Shown in pieces: positions 1-7,746 of a stretch of 64,000 bases of DNA; position 1 is the first letter of the stretch; the number at the start of each line of letters is the position of its first letter. This DNA is from Holophagaceae bacterium. Lineage in GTDB: Bacteria; Acidobacteriota; Holophagae; Holophagales; Holophagaceae. The position numbers and the translations under genes were made by a program. The stretch lies in NCBI GenBank assembly GCA_021286765.1, contig JAJTBS010000001.1:1116001-1180000 (forward strand). Reading direction: 5' to 3'. The notes beneath the pieces are model-generated. The model made no database searches. It saw nothing but the letters and a program-made list of their open reading frames with translations, and was not told the origin of the DNA.

Positions 1-1
1 C

Positions 2-748
2 TTCGCCCTGGAACGGGATCAGATGCTCCTGGAAGTGCATCCCTACTTTGAATTCATCGGCGACCCCATGGCCCGGCACCTGGTGGCCCGCCTCGGCGAA
101 GAGAATGACCGCACCCGGCGGGGCCGCCTGGTCGAGTCGGTGCGGAGCCTGGGCCCCACGGCCTTGCCGGCCCTGATGCACGCCCTGACGGCACCGGCCT
201 GGTTCCTGGTGCGGAACGCGCTCATGCTCCTCTCAGATCTCGGGGATGCCGGGTGCGTCCCCGCCATCCTCCCGCTGCTCCGCCACCCGGAGCCCAGGGT
301 TCGCCGCACCGCGGTGCGCGCCCTGTGGAAGCTGGGCGGCCCCGTGGCCGAGCCACACCTGATCGCCCAGATGAAAGACACCGACCTGGAGACCATGCAG
401 GAGATCCTCTTTGCCCTGGGACAGCTGAGGTCGGAGAGCAGCCTGCCGCAGGTCACGGAGCTGGCCCAGGACAAACGCGTCGTGGAGAAGCTGCGCATCC
501 AGGCCCTGGACACCCTCGGCCACATCGCTTCCGCGAAATCCCTCCCGGTGCTCCTGGAGTGTCTGCGCCGCAAGGGCTTCTTCGGCGGAGGGGAAGCCCA
601 GCCCATCCGGCTCGCAGCGGCGAAGGCCCTGGCCGCCCTGGGCACGCCGGAGGCCCTGGCCGCGCTGCGGAAGGCCGTAGAAGGTGAGCCGAAGGGCGAG
701 GAGCGCGAGGTGATGCGCCGCGTGCTGGACCGCCCGGTGCAGCCATGA
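2..748 (+). CDS. HEAT-repeat protein, 5' partial
   Basis: The reading frame is open back to the window edge, so the ATG at 23 is probably internal and the true start lies upstream. The visible ~248 residues are a series of roughly 30-residue helical repeats (alternating Leu/Ala-rich helices, 'DLGDAGCVPAILPLL' and 'RRTAVRALWKLG' type) typical of HEAT/PBS-lyase-like scaffolds. Such repeats normally mediate protein-protein contacts; no catalytic motif is seen. The stop overlaps the start of the downstream histidine kinase by 4 bp (ATGA), so the two are translationally coupled and may belong to one signalling pathway, which is an inference. Confidence 0.8.
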   Translation, partial: FALERDQMLLEVHPYFEFIGDPMARHLVARLGEENDRTRRGRLVESVRSLGPTALPALMHALTAPAWFLVRNALMLLSDLGDAGCVPAILPLLRHPEPRVRRTAVRALWKLGGPVAEPHLIAQMKDTDLETMQEILFALGQLRSESSLPQVTELAQDKRVVEKLRIQALDTLGHIASAKSLPVLLECLRRKGFFGGGEAQPIRLAAAKALAALGTPEALAALRKAVEGEPKGEEREVMRRVLDRPVQP

Positions 749-1830
749 CGGAGGCGCAGGCCCATCCCGATCCGCGCCAGCTGCTGGAGGCCTTCGAGGC
801 CTTCACGGCGGCCTCCGAACACCTCCAGACCCGGTACGAAGCCCTCCAGTCCCAGCTGGGACAGCTCCAGGGCGAGCTGCAGACCGTCATCGAGGCGGTC
901 CCCTTCGCCATCTGGGTGCTGGCGGAGGACGGTTCTCTGCGGTTCACCAACCGGCCCCAGGGCCTGGAGGGCCGCTTCCTGCAGGGACCGGCTCCCTGGG
1001 AGCCTGGCAGCCCGGGTGGCCAGCGCCGGGTCCAGACCGCGGAAGGCCGCGAGCTGATCTTCGAGGAGGAGCGGCGCTCCGCCCCCCATGGCGGCACCAT
1101 CGTCACGCTGCGGGACGTCACCGAGGCCGTGCTGCGCGCCCAGCAGGCCACCCGTGAGGATCGCCTGGCCGCCATGGGCCGCATGGCCGCGGAACTGGCG
1201 CACGAGATCCGGAACCCCCTGGGCAGCCTGGCCCTGTTCTCCGGGATGCTCGTGGAGGACCTCGCCGAGCAGTCCGGCCCCCTCGAACTCGCCAAGAAGA
1301 TGCAGGAGGGCGTGGGCCGCCTGAACAGCGTGGTCGGCAACACCCTGGCCTTCACCCGGGACCTGCACCCCAAGCAGGGCGCCCTGTCCCTGCGGAGCTT
1401 CTGGGAAGAGACCCTGCGCAGCTCGACACTGGCCGAGGCCGTGCCCTGGGAGAACCAGATCCCCGAGCAGGCCACCTGGGCCGGCGATCCCGGCCTCCTG
1501 CGCCAGGTCGCCCAGAACCTGCTGCAGAACGCCATCCGCGCGCTCGAAGATGCGGAAGCCCCGCGCATCATCCTGGCGGCCGTCGAGGAGCGGCTGGAGG
1601 GCCGGGCCTGCTGGCACCTCACGCTCACGGACAATGGCTGCGGCATCCCGGAAGAGGCCCTGGCGAAGGTGTTCGATCCCTTCTTCAGCACCTTCGGGGG
1701 CGGCACTGGACTGGGCCTCGCCGTATGCCATCGCATCATCGTGGCCCACGGCGGCCTCCTCTTCATCGAGAGCCAGAGGGGTCGCGGAACCACGGTGCAC
1801 CTGCGGCTGGCAGCAGCCTCCCCCGCGTGA
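745..1830 (+). CDS. Cytoplasmic sensor histidine kinase
   Basis: A 361-residue protein with no transmembrane segment. Residues ~20-50 form a coiled-coil-like stretch, followed by a short PAS-like sensor region (~50-125). The HisKA box 'AHEIRNPLG' has the phospho-accepting His at about residue 153. The HATPase domain shows the N box 'QNLLQNAIRAL', G1 'DNGCGIPEEAL' with an F box 'FDPFFST', and G2 'GGGTGLGLAV'. All catalytic boxes look intact, so it should autophosphorylate. No response regulator is adjacent. It overlaps the HEAT gene by 4 bp, which suggests that protein as a partner; the signal is unknown. Confidence 0.9.
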   Translation: MTEAQAHPDPRQLLEAFEAFTAASEHLQTRYEALQSQLGQLQGELQTVIEAVPFAIWVLAEDGSLRFTNRPQGLEGRFLQGPAPWEPGSPGGQRRVQTAEGRELIFEEERRSAPHGGTIVTLRDVTEAVLRAQQATREDRLAAMGRMAAELAHEIRNPLGSLALFSGMLVEDLAEQSGPLELAKKMQEGVGRLNSVVGNTLAFTRDLHPKQGALSLRSFWEETLRSSTLAEAVPWENQIPEQATWAGDPGLLRQVAQNLLQNAIRALEDAEAPRIILAAVEERLEGRACWHLTLTDNGCGIPEEALAKVFDPFFSTFGGGTGLGLAVCHRIIVAHGGLLFIESQRGRGTTVHLRLAAASPA

Positions 1831-1875
1831 CGCCGACCGGTGACCATGCGACCATCGAGCCCTCGCGGAGCCTCC

Positions 1876-2403
1876 ATGTCCTTCATCCATCTCCACCCCG
1901 GCAACCAGGCGCCCGAGATCGTCAACGCGATCATCGAGATTCCCACGGGCTCGCGCATCAAATACGAAATCGACCACCACACGGGCCTGGTGCACGTGGA
2001 CCGCGTGCTCTTCTCACCCTTCCACTACCCGGCGGAATACGGTTTCATTCCCGGCACCCTGGCCGATGATGGCGATCCGGCAGACATCCTCGTGCTCATC
2101 AACGGCTCGACCTACCCCGGCGTGGTGATCCGCGCCCGGCCCATCGGCCTGCTGCGCATGACCGACGACAAGGGGCATGACGCGAAGATCCTAGCCGTGG
2201 CCACGGACGATCCCACCTACGCCCACGTGACTTCCCGCAGCGATTTGCCCCCGCACTTCCTGCTGGAGGTGGAGCATTTCTTCCTCACCTACAAGGATCT
2301 TGAGCGCAAGAGCGTGGCCAGCGATGGCTGGGGCGGCAAGGACGAGGCCCACGCCTTCGTGCGGGCCTCCATCGAGAACTTCAACCAGCAGCAGCAGAAG
2401 TAG
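1876..2403 (+). CDS. ppa: Inorganic pyrophosphatase, family I
   Basis: Hydrolyses PPi to two phosphates and so pulls biosynthetic reactions forward. The 175-residue protein has the family I signature 'DDGDPADILV' with the metal-binding Asp residues, preceded by 'HYPAEYGFIPGTL'. The frame is open to an upstream ATG at 1840, but the ATG at 1876 has a GCGGAG-type ribosome site and gives the usual family N terminus (FIHLHPGNQAPE). It lies 45 bp after the kinase gene and 6 bp before the HAD phosphatase gene. Confidence 0.95.
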   Translation: MSFIHLHPGNQAPEIVNAIIEIPTGSRIKYEIDHHTGLVHVDRVLFSPFHYPAEYGFIPGTLADDGDPADILVLINGSTYPGVVIRARPIGLLRMTDDKGHDAKILAVATDDPTYAHVTSRSDLPPHFLLEVEHFFLTYKDLERKSVASDGWGGKDEAHAFVRASIENFNQQQQK

Positions 2404-2409
2404 GGCCGC

Positions 2410-3111
2410 ATGGAAGAGGCGACTCCCGGGCTCGTCTGCTTCGACCTGGATGGGACCCTCGTGGATCCCCTGCTCGGCGTGCAGAACTGCCTGACAAAGA
2501 CCTGCGAGGCCTTCGGCCTGCCGCTGCCGGACGAGGCCACCATCCGGAGCTGGATCGGCTTCGGCATGCGGGAATCCTTGGCATCCCTCAAAGGCCTGGA
2601 GGATTCCGAGCGCCTGGAGGCGGCCCTGGACTTCTACTGGGAGCGCTACCGGCAGGACGGGGTCTTCGAGCATGAGCTCTACCCCGGCGTCTTCCACCTG
2701 CTGCACCGCCTGAAGCGCCAGGGGCATCGCATCTACGTCGTGTCGGCCAAGCCCAGCCTCTTCGCCCGCCGCATCGCCTACCAGTTCGACCTGAACCTGA
2801 TCTTCGACGACATCTTCGGCAGCACCTTGAAAGGGCGCTGGCAGCCCAAGACCGAGGTGCTGCGGGGGCTCGCCGAGCGCGGCACCATCTGGCCCGGCGG
2901 CGTCTTCATCGGCGACCGGGGGGTGGACATGGAGGCCGCCTTGGATCATGGCCTGGAGGCCATCGGCGTGGGCTGGGGCTATGGCAGCCATGAAGAACTG
3001 GCCACGGCCGGGGCAGCCAGGATCTTCGACACGGTCGCTGACCTCGACGCCTGGCTCAGGATCCGTTTCCCGCAGCCCGAGCGCTTCGACGCCTTCAGCC
3101 GTTCGGAGTAG
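2410..3111 (+). CDS. HAD-family phosphatase (Gph-like)
   Basis: A 233-residue haloacid dehalogenase-like hydrolase. Motif I 'CFDLDGTLVD' supplies the nucleophilic Asp near residue 11. Motif II is the Ser in 'VVSAKPS' and motif IV is 'IGDRGVDMEAA', followed by 'GVGWGYGS', a pattern common in phosphoglycolate phosphatase relatives. The helical cap lies between residues 20 and 90. The substrate cannot be assigned from sequence. It starts 6 bp after ppa, so co-transcription is likely, and its 3' end overlaps the convergent LolA-like gene by 17 bp. Confidence 0.85.
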   Translation: MEEATPGLVCFDLDGTLVDPLLGVQNCLTKTCEAFGLPLPDEATIRSWIGFGMRESLASLKGLEDSERLEAALDFYWERYRQDGVFEHELYPGVFHLLHRLKRQGHRIYVVSAKPSLFARRIAYQFDLNLIFDDIFGSTLKGRWQPKTEVLRGLAERGTIWPGGVFIGDRGVDMEAALDHGLEAIGVGWGYGSHEELATAGAARIFDTVADLDAWLRIRFPQPERFDAFSRSE

Positions 3112-3676
3112 ACCAGCGGGTGCCTGCGGGAACCTGTACCTTGAAGGTACCGGGCGCCAAGGTGGCCGGCGACTTCGGTTGGATCAGTTCCAGGGTCTGG
3201 CGCGCCCCGGAGGGATCGGTCCAGACCAGGGAGTGCAGGAGGCCCTTGCGCCCCGTGACCGTCAGTTCGGGCAGCCCGGGCTCCCGGGGGGACAGCTTCA
3301 CGGTCTCGCCGCTGAGGGATTCCGCTTTGTACAGGCGGTCGAGGCGTGCCGGATCCAGGAGGATGCCCAGCAGGGGGAAGTCCCGCACCGCCCGGGCCAA
3401 TTCCACCCGCTGGGCGGTCCGCGTATCCGGATCGTACTGGACCAGGTGGCGCCCATCGCAGGTGACCGCGAGCCCCCCCTCGTAGGTCACGCGCAACCGC
3501 CCGCCCCGGGCCAGGGCCAGACGTCCCTGGCGGGTCAGCTTGCCGAACACCAGGCTGTCGCTCTCCTGCCGGAAGCGGCTCTCCAGGGAGGGCATCTGGC
3601 TGAAAGCGGTCCACCAGCCAGGCAACGAGGCAAAACACGGGGACACCGCCAGCCAGATCAGAATGGGGAGCCGCAC
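3095..3676 (-). CDS. LolA-like outer-membrane lipoprotein carrier
   Basis: A 193-residue secreted protein with an N-terminal signal peptide (LPILIWLAVSPCFAS). The body has the LolA/LolB pattern: 'RLALARGGRLRVTYEGGLAVTCDG' spread as beta strands, then 'YDPDTRTAQ'. LolA carries lipoproteins across the periplasm to the outer membrane. The start is GTG, 1 bp after the stop of the MglA-like gene, so both share a transcript. Similarity is at the fold level; a narrower role in a motility or secretion apparatus is possible. Confidence 0.7.
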   Translation of the reverse strand: MRLPILIWLAVSPCFASLPGWWTAFSQMPSLESRFRQESDSLVFGKLTRQGRLALARGGRLRVTYEGGLAVTCDGRHLVQYDPDTRTAQRVELARAVRDFPLLGILLDPARLDRLYKAESLSGETVKLSPREPGLPELTVTGRKGLLHSLVWTDPSGARQTLELIQPKSPATLAPGTFKVQVPAGTRWSTPNG

Positions 3677-3677
3677 T

Positions 3678-5024
3678 TCAGCTCCGCTTCATCTCGACAG
3701 TGAGCTTGGCCGTGCTGCCCTTGCCGGGCGCCGGACGGCGGATCTGCCCTTCCACCAGGACCTGGCCCTGATGCCGGAGTTGGACCACGACCTCGATCTC
3801 GTGCCCGTCCACTTCCGTGGGCACATCCAGACGCAGGACCGAGGGTGCGCCGGAGCGCCCCACCAGGGTCAGCTCGCCCATGAGGGAGTTGATCGCATCC
3901 TTGTGGTCCAGCGCCTTGGGCTTGGGAAGCCGTTTGGGCTCCACCTTCAGGGCAGCCAGCGCGGCCAGCGGATCCATCTTGACGCCGGTCTTGGCGGGGC
4001 GGGAAACGGCCTGGGCCTCGGCTGGAGCCGCCGGCTCAGGGGCTTCCACCACCTCATGGACCACCTCGACGGGAGGCGGAACCGGCTCAGCCGACGCCAC
4101 GGGCTCCGGCTCCGGGACGGGCGGCGCTTCAACGTCCGGCTGGGCTGTAGGCGGCAGGCTCGCCTCATCGTCCATCAGGAAGGCGATGTCATCCGCGACC
4201 GTCCCCGGGTGCTCCGGAAGCACCGGCGCCTCGATGAAGAACCCGCTGTCATCGTCTTCATCTGGCAGAGGCTCGGAGCCGGCCGGCGACCCGGCTGGAA
4301 CCGAATCCTCCAGGTCCAGCAGGTCGGTGACGGAAGGAAGGTCCGACAAGGTGAGGGCCTCGATGTCCGGCCGGGCCAGCTTCACCTCCACCGGCGGGGG
4401 GGGCGGGGCAACCGGAGCGGCCACTTGGGATTCGCCCAGGACATGCGCCTTGATGTGGGAGAGGGAGAGCTTGGTGATCCCGCGCAGGGTCTCGAAGACG
4501 CCCGTCCCATCGGAGGCCACGGACTGGAAGCTGGGCACGCCCTTCGGGTTGAAGACCGCCTCAAGCTCGTCCACCGGAACCACGTTCCGGAGGTCACGCT
4601 TGTTCCACTGGTAGACCATGGGGATGTCCCCGAGGACCAGGCCCAGCTCGCGGAGGTTCTCCTCCAGGTTGAGGTAGCTCTCCTTGCAGGCGTCCAGCAT
4701 GGGGGTCTGGCTGTCCACCACGAAGACGATGCCATCTACACCCTTCAGCACCAGCTTGCGGGTGCTGTTGTAGAACACCTGCCCGGGCACTGTGTAGAGC
4801 TGGAGCTTGGTCTTGAAACCGCCCACCATGCCCACGTCCATGGGCAAAAGGTCGAAGAACAGGGTGCGGTCCGTCTCGGTGTTCAGGCTCACCATCTCGC
4901 CCCGGGCCTTCTGGCTCGTCTTGCCGTAGATGGTGTTGAGGTTCGTCGTCTTTCCGCACAGACCGGGCCCGTAGTAGACGATTTTCGCCGTCATCTGCCG
5001 GGTGGCGTGGTTGAAGAACACCAT
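3678..5024 (-). CDS. mglA: MglA-like small GTPase with long C-terminal tail
   Basis: Residues 1-195 match the MglA gliding/pilus-polarity GTPase: P-loop 'GPGLCGKT' at residues 19-26, the MglA-type region 'LYTVPGQVFYNSTRK', and the base-specificity motif 'NKRD' near residue 140. MglA proteins are normally ~195 residues. This one has 448: residues ~200-360 are Pro/Glu/Ala-rich linker and the last ~80 residues are a conserved-looking basic domain ending 'LTVEMKRS'. In other bacteria MglA sets the polarity of type IV pili or gliding motors, which fits the pilus-like operon at 26-32 kb. The tail may bring an effector domain or an anchoring site. Confidence 0.88.
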   Translation of the reverse strand: MVFFNHATRQMTAKIVYYGPGLCGKTTNLNTIYGKTSQKARGEMVSLNTETDRTLFFDLLPMDVGMVGGFKTKLQLYTVPGQVFYNSTRKLVLKGVDGIVFVVDSQTPMLDACKESYLNLEENLRELGLVLGDIPMVYQWNKRDLRNVVPVDELEAVFNPKGVPSFQSVASDGTGVFETLRGITKLSLSHIKAHVLGESQVAAPVAPPPPPVEVKLARPDIEALTLSDLPSVTDLLDLEDSVPAGSPAGSEPLPDEDDDSGFFIEAPVLPEHPGTVADDIAFLMDDEASLPPTAQPDVEAPPVPEPEPVASAEPVPPPVEVVHEVVEAPEPAAPAEAQAVSRPAKTGVKMDPLAALAALKVEPKRLPKPKALDHKDAINSLMGELTLVGRSGAPSVLRLDVPTEVDGHEIEVVVQLRHQGQVLVEGQIRRPAPGKGSTAKLTVEMKRS

Positions 5025-5048
5025 TCCAAGACCTCGTGGGATGCCCGA

Positions 5049-5078
5049 AGTCTAGCTTGGAAAGGGACCTGGGCTCAA
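5049..5078 (-). promoter_or_regulatory. Promoter for the mglA-lolA unit
   Basis: Reading the minus strand, TTGAGC (5073-5078) is separated by 18 bp from TAGACT (5049-5054), 25 bp upstream of the mglA ATG. This is a good sigma70-type fit, and the -10 sits inside GCTAGACT, the octamer that recurs upstream of many genes in this window. Confidence 0.6.
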
Positions 5079-5096
5079 TGCAAATGCAGGAAATAC

Positions 5097-5609
5097 CTAG
5101 GAGATCCCCTTCAGGAGGGTCAGCACCTGCCGATCGTGGTCCTTGGTCCGGGTGTCGGTGATCACCTTGCGGACGATGCCCTGCCGGTCGATGAGGAAGG
5201 TCACGCGCTTGGCGAACCCGAGCAGGGGCATCTTGACACCGTAGGCCCCGATGATGCGCTTGTCGGGATCCGCCAGGAGGCTGAAGGGCAGGTGGAATTT
5301 CTCTGCGAAAGCCTTGTGGCTCTGCGCATCGTCCGCGCTCACGCCCAGAATGACCGCGCCGCTGGCCTGGATCTCCGCGAACCCATCCCGGAGGCTGCAG
5401 GCCTGCGCCGTGCAACCTGGGGTGTCGTCTTTGGGGTAGAAATACAGGACGATGGCGGCCTTGCCCTGGAAATCAGCCAGGCGCACCAGCGCACCATGCT
5501 GGTCCCTGGCTTCGAAGGCCGGGGCCTTCGCCCCCTCCTTCAAGTCCGCCGCCGCAGCCATGCCCAGCATCGCAAAGATTCCCATCCCTACCCCCCACGA
5601 CCGTTTCAT
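5097..5609 (-). CDS. Secreted peroxiredoxin (Bcp/AhpC-TSA family)
   Basis: A thiol peroxidase of 170 residues. An N-terminal signal peptide (MKRSWGVGMGIFAMLGMAAAA) is followed by the peroxiredoxin fold with the peroxidatic Cys in 'YPKDDTPGCTAQACSLRD'. A second Cys five residues on ('CTAQAC') matches the Bcp/PrxQ resolving-Cys arrangement. The frame is open 40 residues further up, but the ATG at 5609 has a GGAG site just before it and starts the signal peptide cleanly. The product is predicted to be periplasmic, which is less usual for PrxQ-type enzymes. Confidence 0.88.
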   Translation of the reverse strand: MKRSWGVGMGIFAMLGMAAAADLKEGAKAPAFEARDQHGALVRLADFQGKAAIVLYFYPKDDTPGCTAQACSLRDGFAEIQASGAVILGVSADDAQSHKAFAEKFHLPFSLLADPDKRIIGAYGVKMPLLGFAKRVTFLIDRQGIVRKVITDTRTKDHDRQVLTLLKGIS

Positions 5610-5670
5610 GAGCCGCTCCAGAAAGTGAGAGGAGTGTGGCACCATCGGCACCTCTGCTGGAGTCGAAGAC

Positions 5671-6702
5671 TTGGACAAGCCGGTTCGCATCGCCCTGATC
5701 CCCGGCGACGGGGTTGGCTCGGAGGTCATGGCCGAGGCCCTGCCCTGCCTCGATTGGGCCAGGGACCGGGGTCGCCGGATTGAGACCGAAAGGTTCCCCT
5801 TCGGGGCCGATCACTGCCTGGCGACCGGAGAGACCCTGCCGGATGCGGCCTTCCTGGACCTCCGTGACGGGTTCGACGCCATCCTCTTCGGGGCGGTGGG
5901 CGACCCGCGCCTGCCGGACGGCCGCCACGCCGAGGCGATTCTCCTCCGGCTCCGGCAGGATCTGGCGCTGACGGTGAACTTCCGGCCCTGCCGAAGTTGG
6001 GGTCCGGGCGCGCGCCTGGGCCTGGACCTGGAAGTCTTCCGGGAGAACACCGAAGGCCCCTACTGTCTGCAGGGTTCCACCGAACCGGGCCGAGCGGTGG
6101 ACCTCGCTGTCCACACTGAACCCGCCGTGCGGCGTTTGCTGCAGGCGGCCTTCCAGCGGGCGGGGCAGAGGAACCGGCCACTCACCTTGGCCCACAAGGC
6201 CAACGTGCTGAAGCACGGCCATGGCCTGTGGATGAGGGTGTTCGAGGACCTGCGGTCTGATCATCCCGGAGTATCTGCCCGGGGCATGCACGCCGACGCG
6301 CTGCTCTGCGCCCTGGTCCAGGATCCGGCGCCCTTCGGCATCATCGCGGCTGACAACTACCTGGGCGACCTCATCAGCGATCTCTGCGCGGCCTTCATCG
6401 GCGGCATGGGCGTGGCCCCATCCCTCAGCTGGGCCCCCCATCGCCCCTTCCGCTGCTCGGTCCTGGCCGAGCCAGTGCACGGCTCCGCGCCGGACATCGC
6501 CGGGAAGGGCCTGGCCAACCCCGTGGGCATGGTCCTCAGCACAGCCCTGCTGTTCCGGCACCTGGGGTGGGAGCCCGAGGCCTCGGCCCTCGAAACGGCC
6601 GTGTCGAGAGCCCTGGCCTCCGGTGCAAAAACCCCCGACCTGGGAGGCACCCTCAGCACCCAGGCCATGGGCCTCGCCATCCGGGACCATTTGCCCCATT
6701 AG
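5671..6702 (+). CDS. Isopropylmalate/isocitrate dehydrogenase family enzyme (LeuB-like)
   Basis: An NAD(P)-dependent beta-decarboxylating dehydrogenase of 343 residues starting at TTG with GGAG 9 nt upstream. It has 'IPGDGVGSEV', 'FRENTEGPY', 'HKANVLKHG', 'ADNYLGDLISD' (metal-binding Asps) and 'EPVHGSAPDIAGKGLANP'. The RE-N-TEGPY loop resembles actinobacterial LeuB rather than the RELTGGIYFG loop of enterobacterial LeuB. No leuA, leuC or leuD is adjacent, so substrate assignment stays open; 3-isopropylmalate is the best guess. It is divergent from the peroxiredoxin gene. Confidence 0.8.
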   Translation: MDKPVRIALIPGDGVGSEVMAEALPCLDWARDRGRRIETERFPFGADHCLATGETLPDAAFLDLRDGFDAILFGAVGDPRLPDGRHAEAILLRLRQDLALTVNFRPCRSWGPGARLGLDLEVFRENTEGPYCLQGSTEPGRAVDLAVHTEPAVRRLLQAAFQRAGQRNRPLTLAHKANVLKHGHGLWMRVFEDLRSDHPGVSARGMHADALLCALVQDPAPFGIIAADNYLGDLISDLCAAFIGGMGVAPSLSWAPHRPFRCSVLAEPVHGSAPDIAGKGLANPVGMVLSTALLFRHLGWEPEASALETAVSRALASGAKTPDLGGTLSTQAMGLAIRDHLPH

Positions 6703-6867
6703 TCGCACCCGGACGGGGCGCTCGGCCAAAAGCAAGAGGGTGAACGCCGCGAGCGGAGGTGGTGGAACAGCCGAAGCGCGCAGAAAGATAGTCGGCCTTT
6801 CCCGAATTTCTTCAGTTCCTCCGCTGACGAAAGGCTCTTTCCCCGGCTGGTCTCGGGAAGCGCGGCG

Positions 6868-7533
6868 TCAGCAGCTGCGCATGACACCCACAAGCACGCC
6901 CTGGATGTCGATGAGCTGGGGTGGGTAGCAGCGGGGCTGCAACGCGGGATTGTGGGGGATGAGCCACACGCCCTTGGCGTCCCGGCGGAACTCCTTGAGG
7001 GTGACCTCCTCCCGGTCGATGAGGGCCACCACGCGATCGCCGTTCCGGTACTCGCCTTTGCGCTGCAGGACCACCAGATCGCCATCCAGGATGGCGTCCT
7101 CGACCATGGAATCACCCCGCACGCGGAGCACGAAGAGTTCGTCGCGCTGCCGGTGGATGCTGTTGGGCACCTCGATGGGCAGGGCCCGGCTTTCCGGCAG
7201 GATGGGCGCTCCCGCGGCGACGTCGCCACAGAAGGGGAAGATCCGCACGACGGGCGCCCCTTCCGACCGGGCATCGCCCCGCGCGCCGCGCAGGGAGGGT
7301 GTGTCCTCCTCCGTTCCCGTGGCCACGACCAGGTTGTTGCCCTTGCCATGGCTGCGGACGAGGAAGCCCTTGTCCATGAGGTGCTGGACGTGCTTGTGGA
7401 TGGTGGACACGGCGCTGGACCCCACGCCCTTGGCGATTTCGGCCAGGGTGGGACTTCGCCCTTCGCTCTGCACGAAGGTGCGGATGAACTTCAGCACGGC
7501 CTGCTGGCGTTTGGTGAGATCGCTGGCTTTCAT
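6868..7533 (-). CDS. lexA: LexA SOS repressor
   Basis: A 221-residue repressor. Residues 1-65 form the winged-helix domain ('TKRQQAVLKFIRTFV', 'RSPTLAEIAKGVG', 'STIHKHVQHL'). The self-cleavage site is Ala107-Gly108 in 'VAAGAP'; the catalytic dyad is Ser142 ('GDSM') and Lys180 ('VTLKEF'). RecA-stimulated cleavage should therefore work. The start ATG at 7533 has no clear ribosome site and lies only 7 nt from the predicted -10 box, suggesting a leaderless mRNA. The 165 bp between this gene and the LeuB-like gene (6703-6867) hold no recognisable gene. Confidence 0.95.
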   Translation of the reverse strand: MKASDLTKRQQAVLKFIRTFVQSEGRSPTLAEIAKGVGSSAVSTIHKHVQHLMDKGFLVRSHGKGNNLVVATGTEEDTPSLRGARGDARSEGAPVVRIFPFCGDVAAGAPILPESRALPIEVPNSIHRQRDELFVLRVRGDSMVEDAILDGDLVVLQRKGEYRNGDRVVALIDREEVTLKEFRRDAKGVWLIPHNPALQPRCYPPQLIDIQGVLVGVMRSC

Positions 7534-7540
7534 GGGCTTC

Positions 7541-7569
7541 AAGGTAAGAGTTGAGGCGCAGGTCGTCAA
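7541..7569 (-). promoter_or_regulatory. lexA promoter
   Basis: On the minus strand TTGACG (7564-7569) and TACCTT (7541-7546) are separated by exactly 17 bp, a close sigma70 match. Transcription would start about at the lexA ATG, giving little or no 5' UTR. An operator for LexA autoregulation was not identified with confidence. Confidence 0.6.
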
Positions 7570-7637
7570 TCCCTTTTTTTTCGCTTTATTTCAGACAACC
7601 GACCCAGGGCACTCCAGGACCCTTCGTGGAACCCAAT

Positions 7638-7653
7638 TGTGACCTATGTCATA
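7638..7653. promoter_or_regulatory. CRP/FNR-family-like operator
   Basis: TGTGA-CCTATG-TCATA lies between the divergent lexA and korA genes, 94 bp before the korA start. It matches the CRP/FNR half-site pattern TGTGA-N6-TCACA with one mismatch and contains the symmetric core TGAC-N4-GTCA. Control of the oxygen-sensitive ferredoxin oxidoreductase by an FNR/CRP-type regulator would make sense but is inference. Confidence 0.4.
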
Positions 7654-7746
7654 CTGATCGACGGCCTTGAGGGTCAAGTATTTACGCCCTTCTCGTCCTC
7701 TTTTGGCCCCACTCGTTGCCTGTGTCTCGATGAGAAAGGAGTCTCC

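Noticed and set aside
43..1995. A 650-codon open frame on the minus strand
   Set aside because: It is antisense to the HEAT, kinase and pyrophosphatase genes, lacks any domain, and is typical of long spurious frames in GC-rich DNA. The same applies to 3540-5783 (+), 7591-9516 (-), 10853-12808 (+) and 50081-52810 (-).
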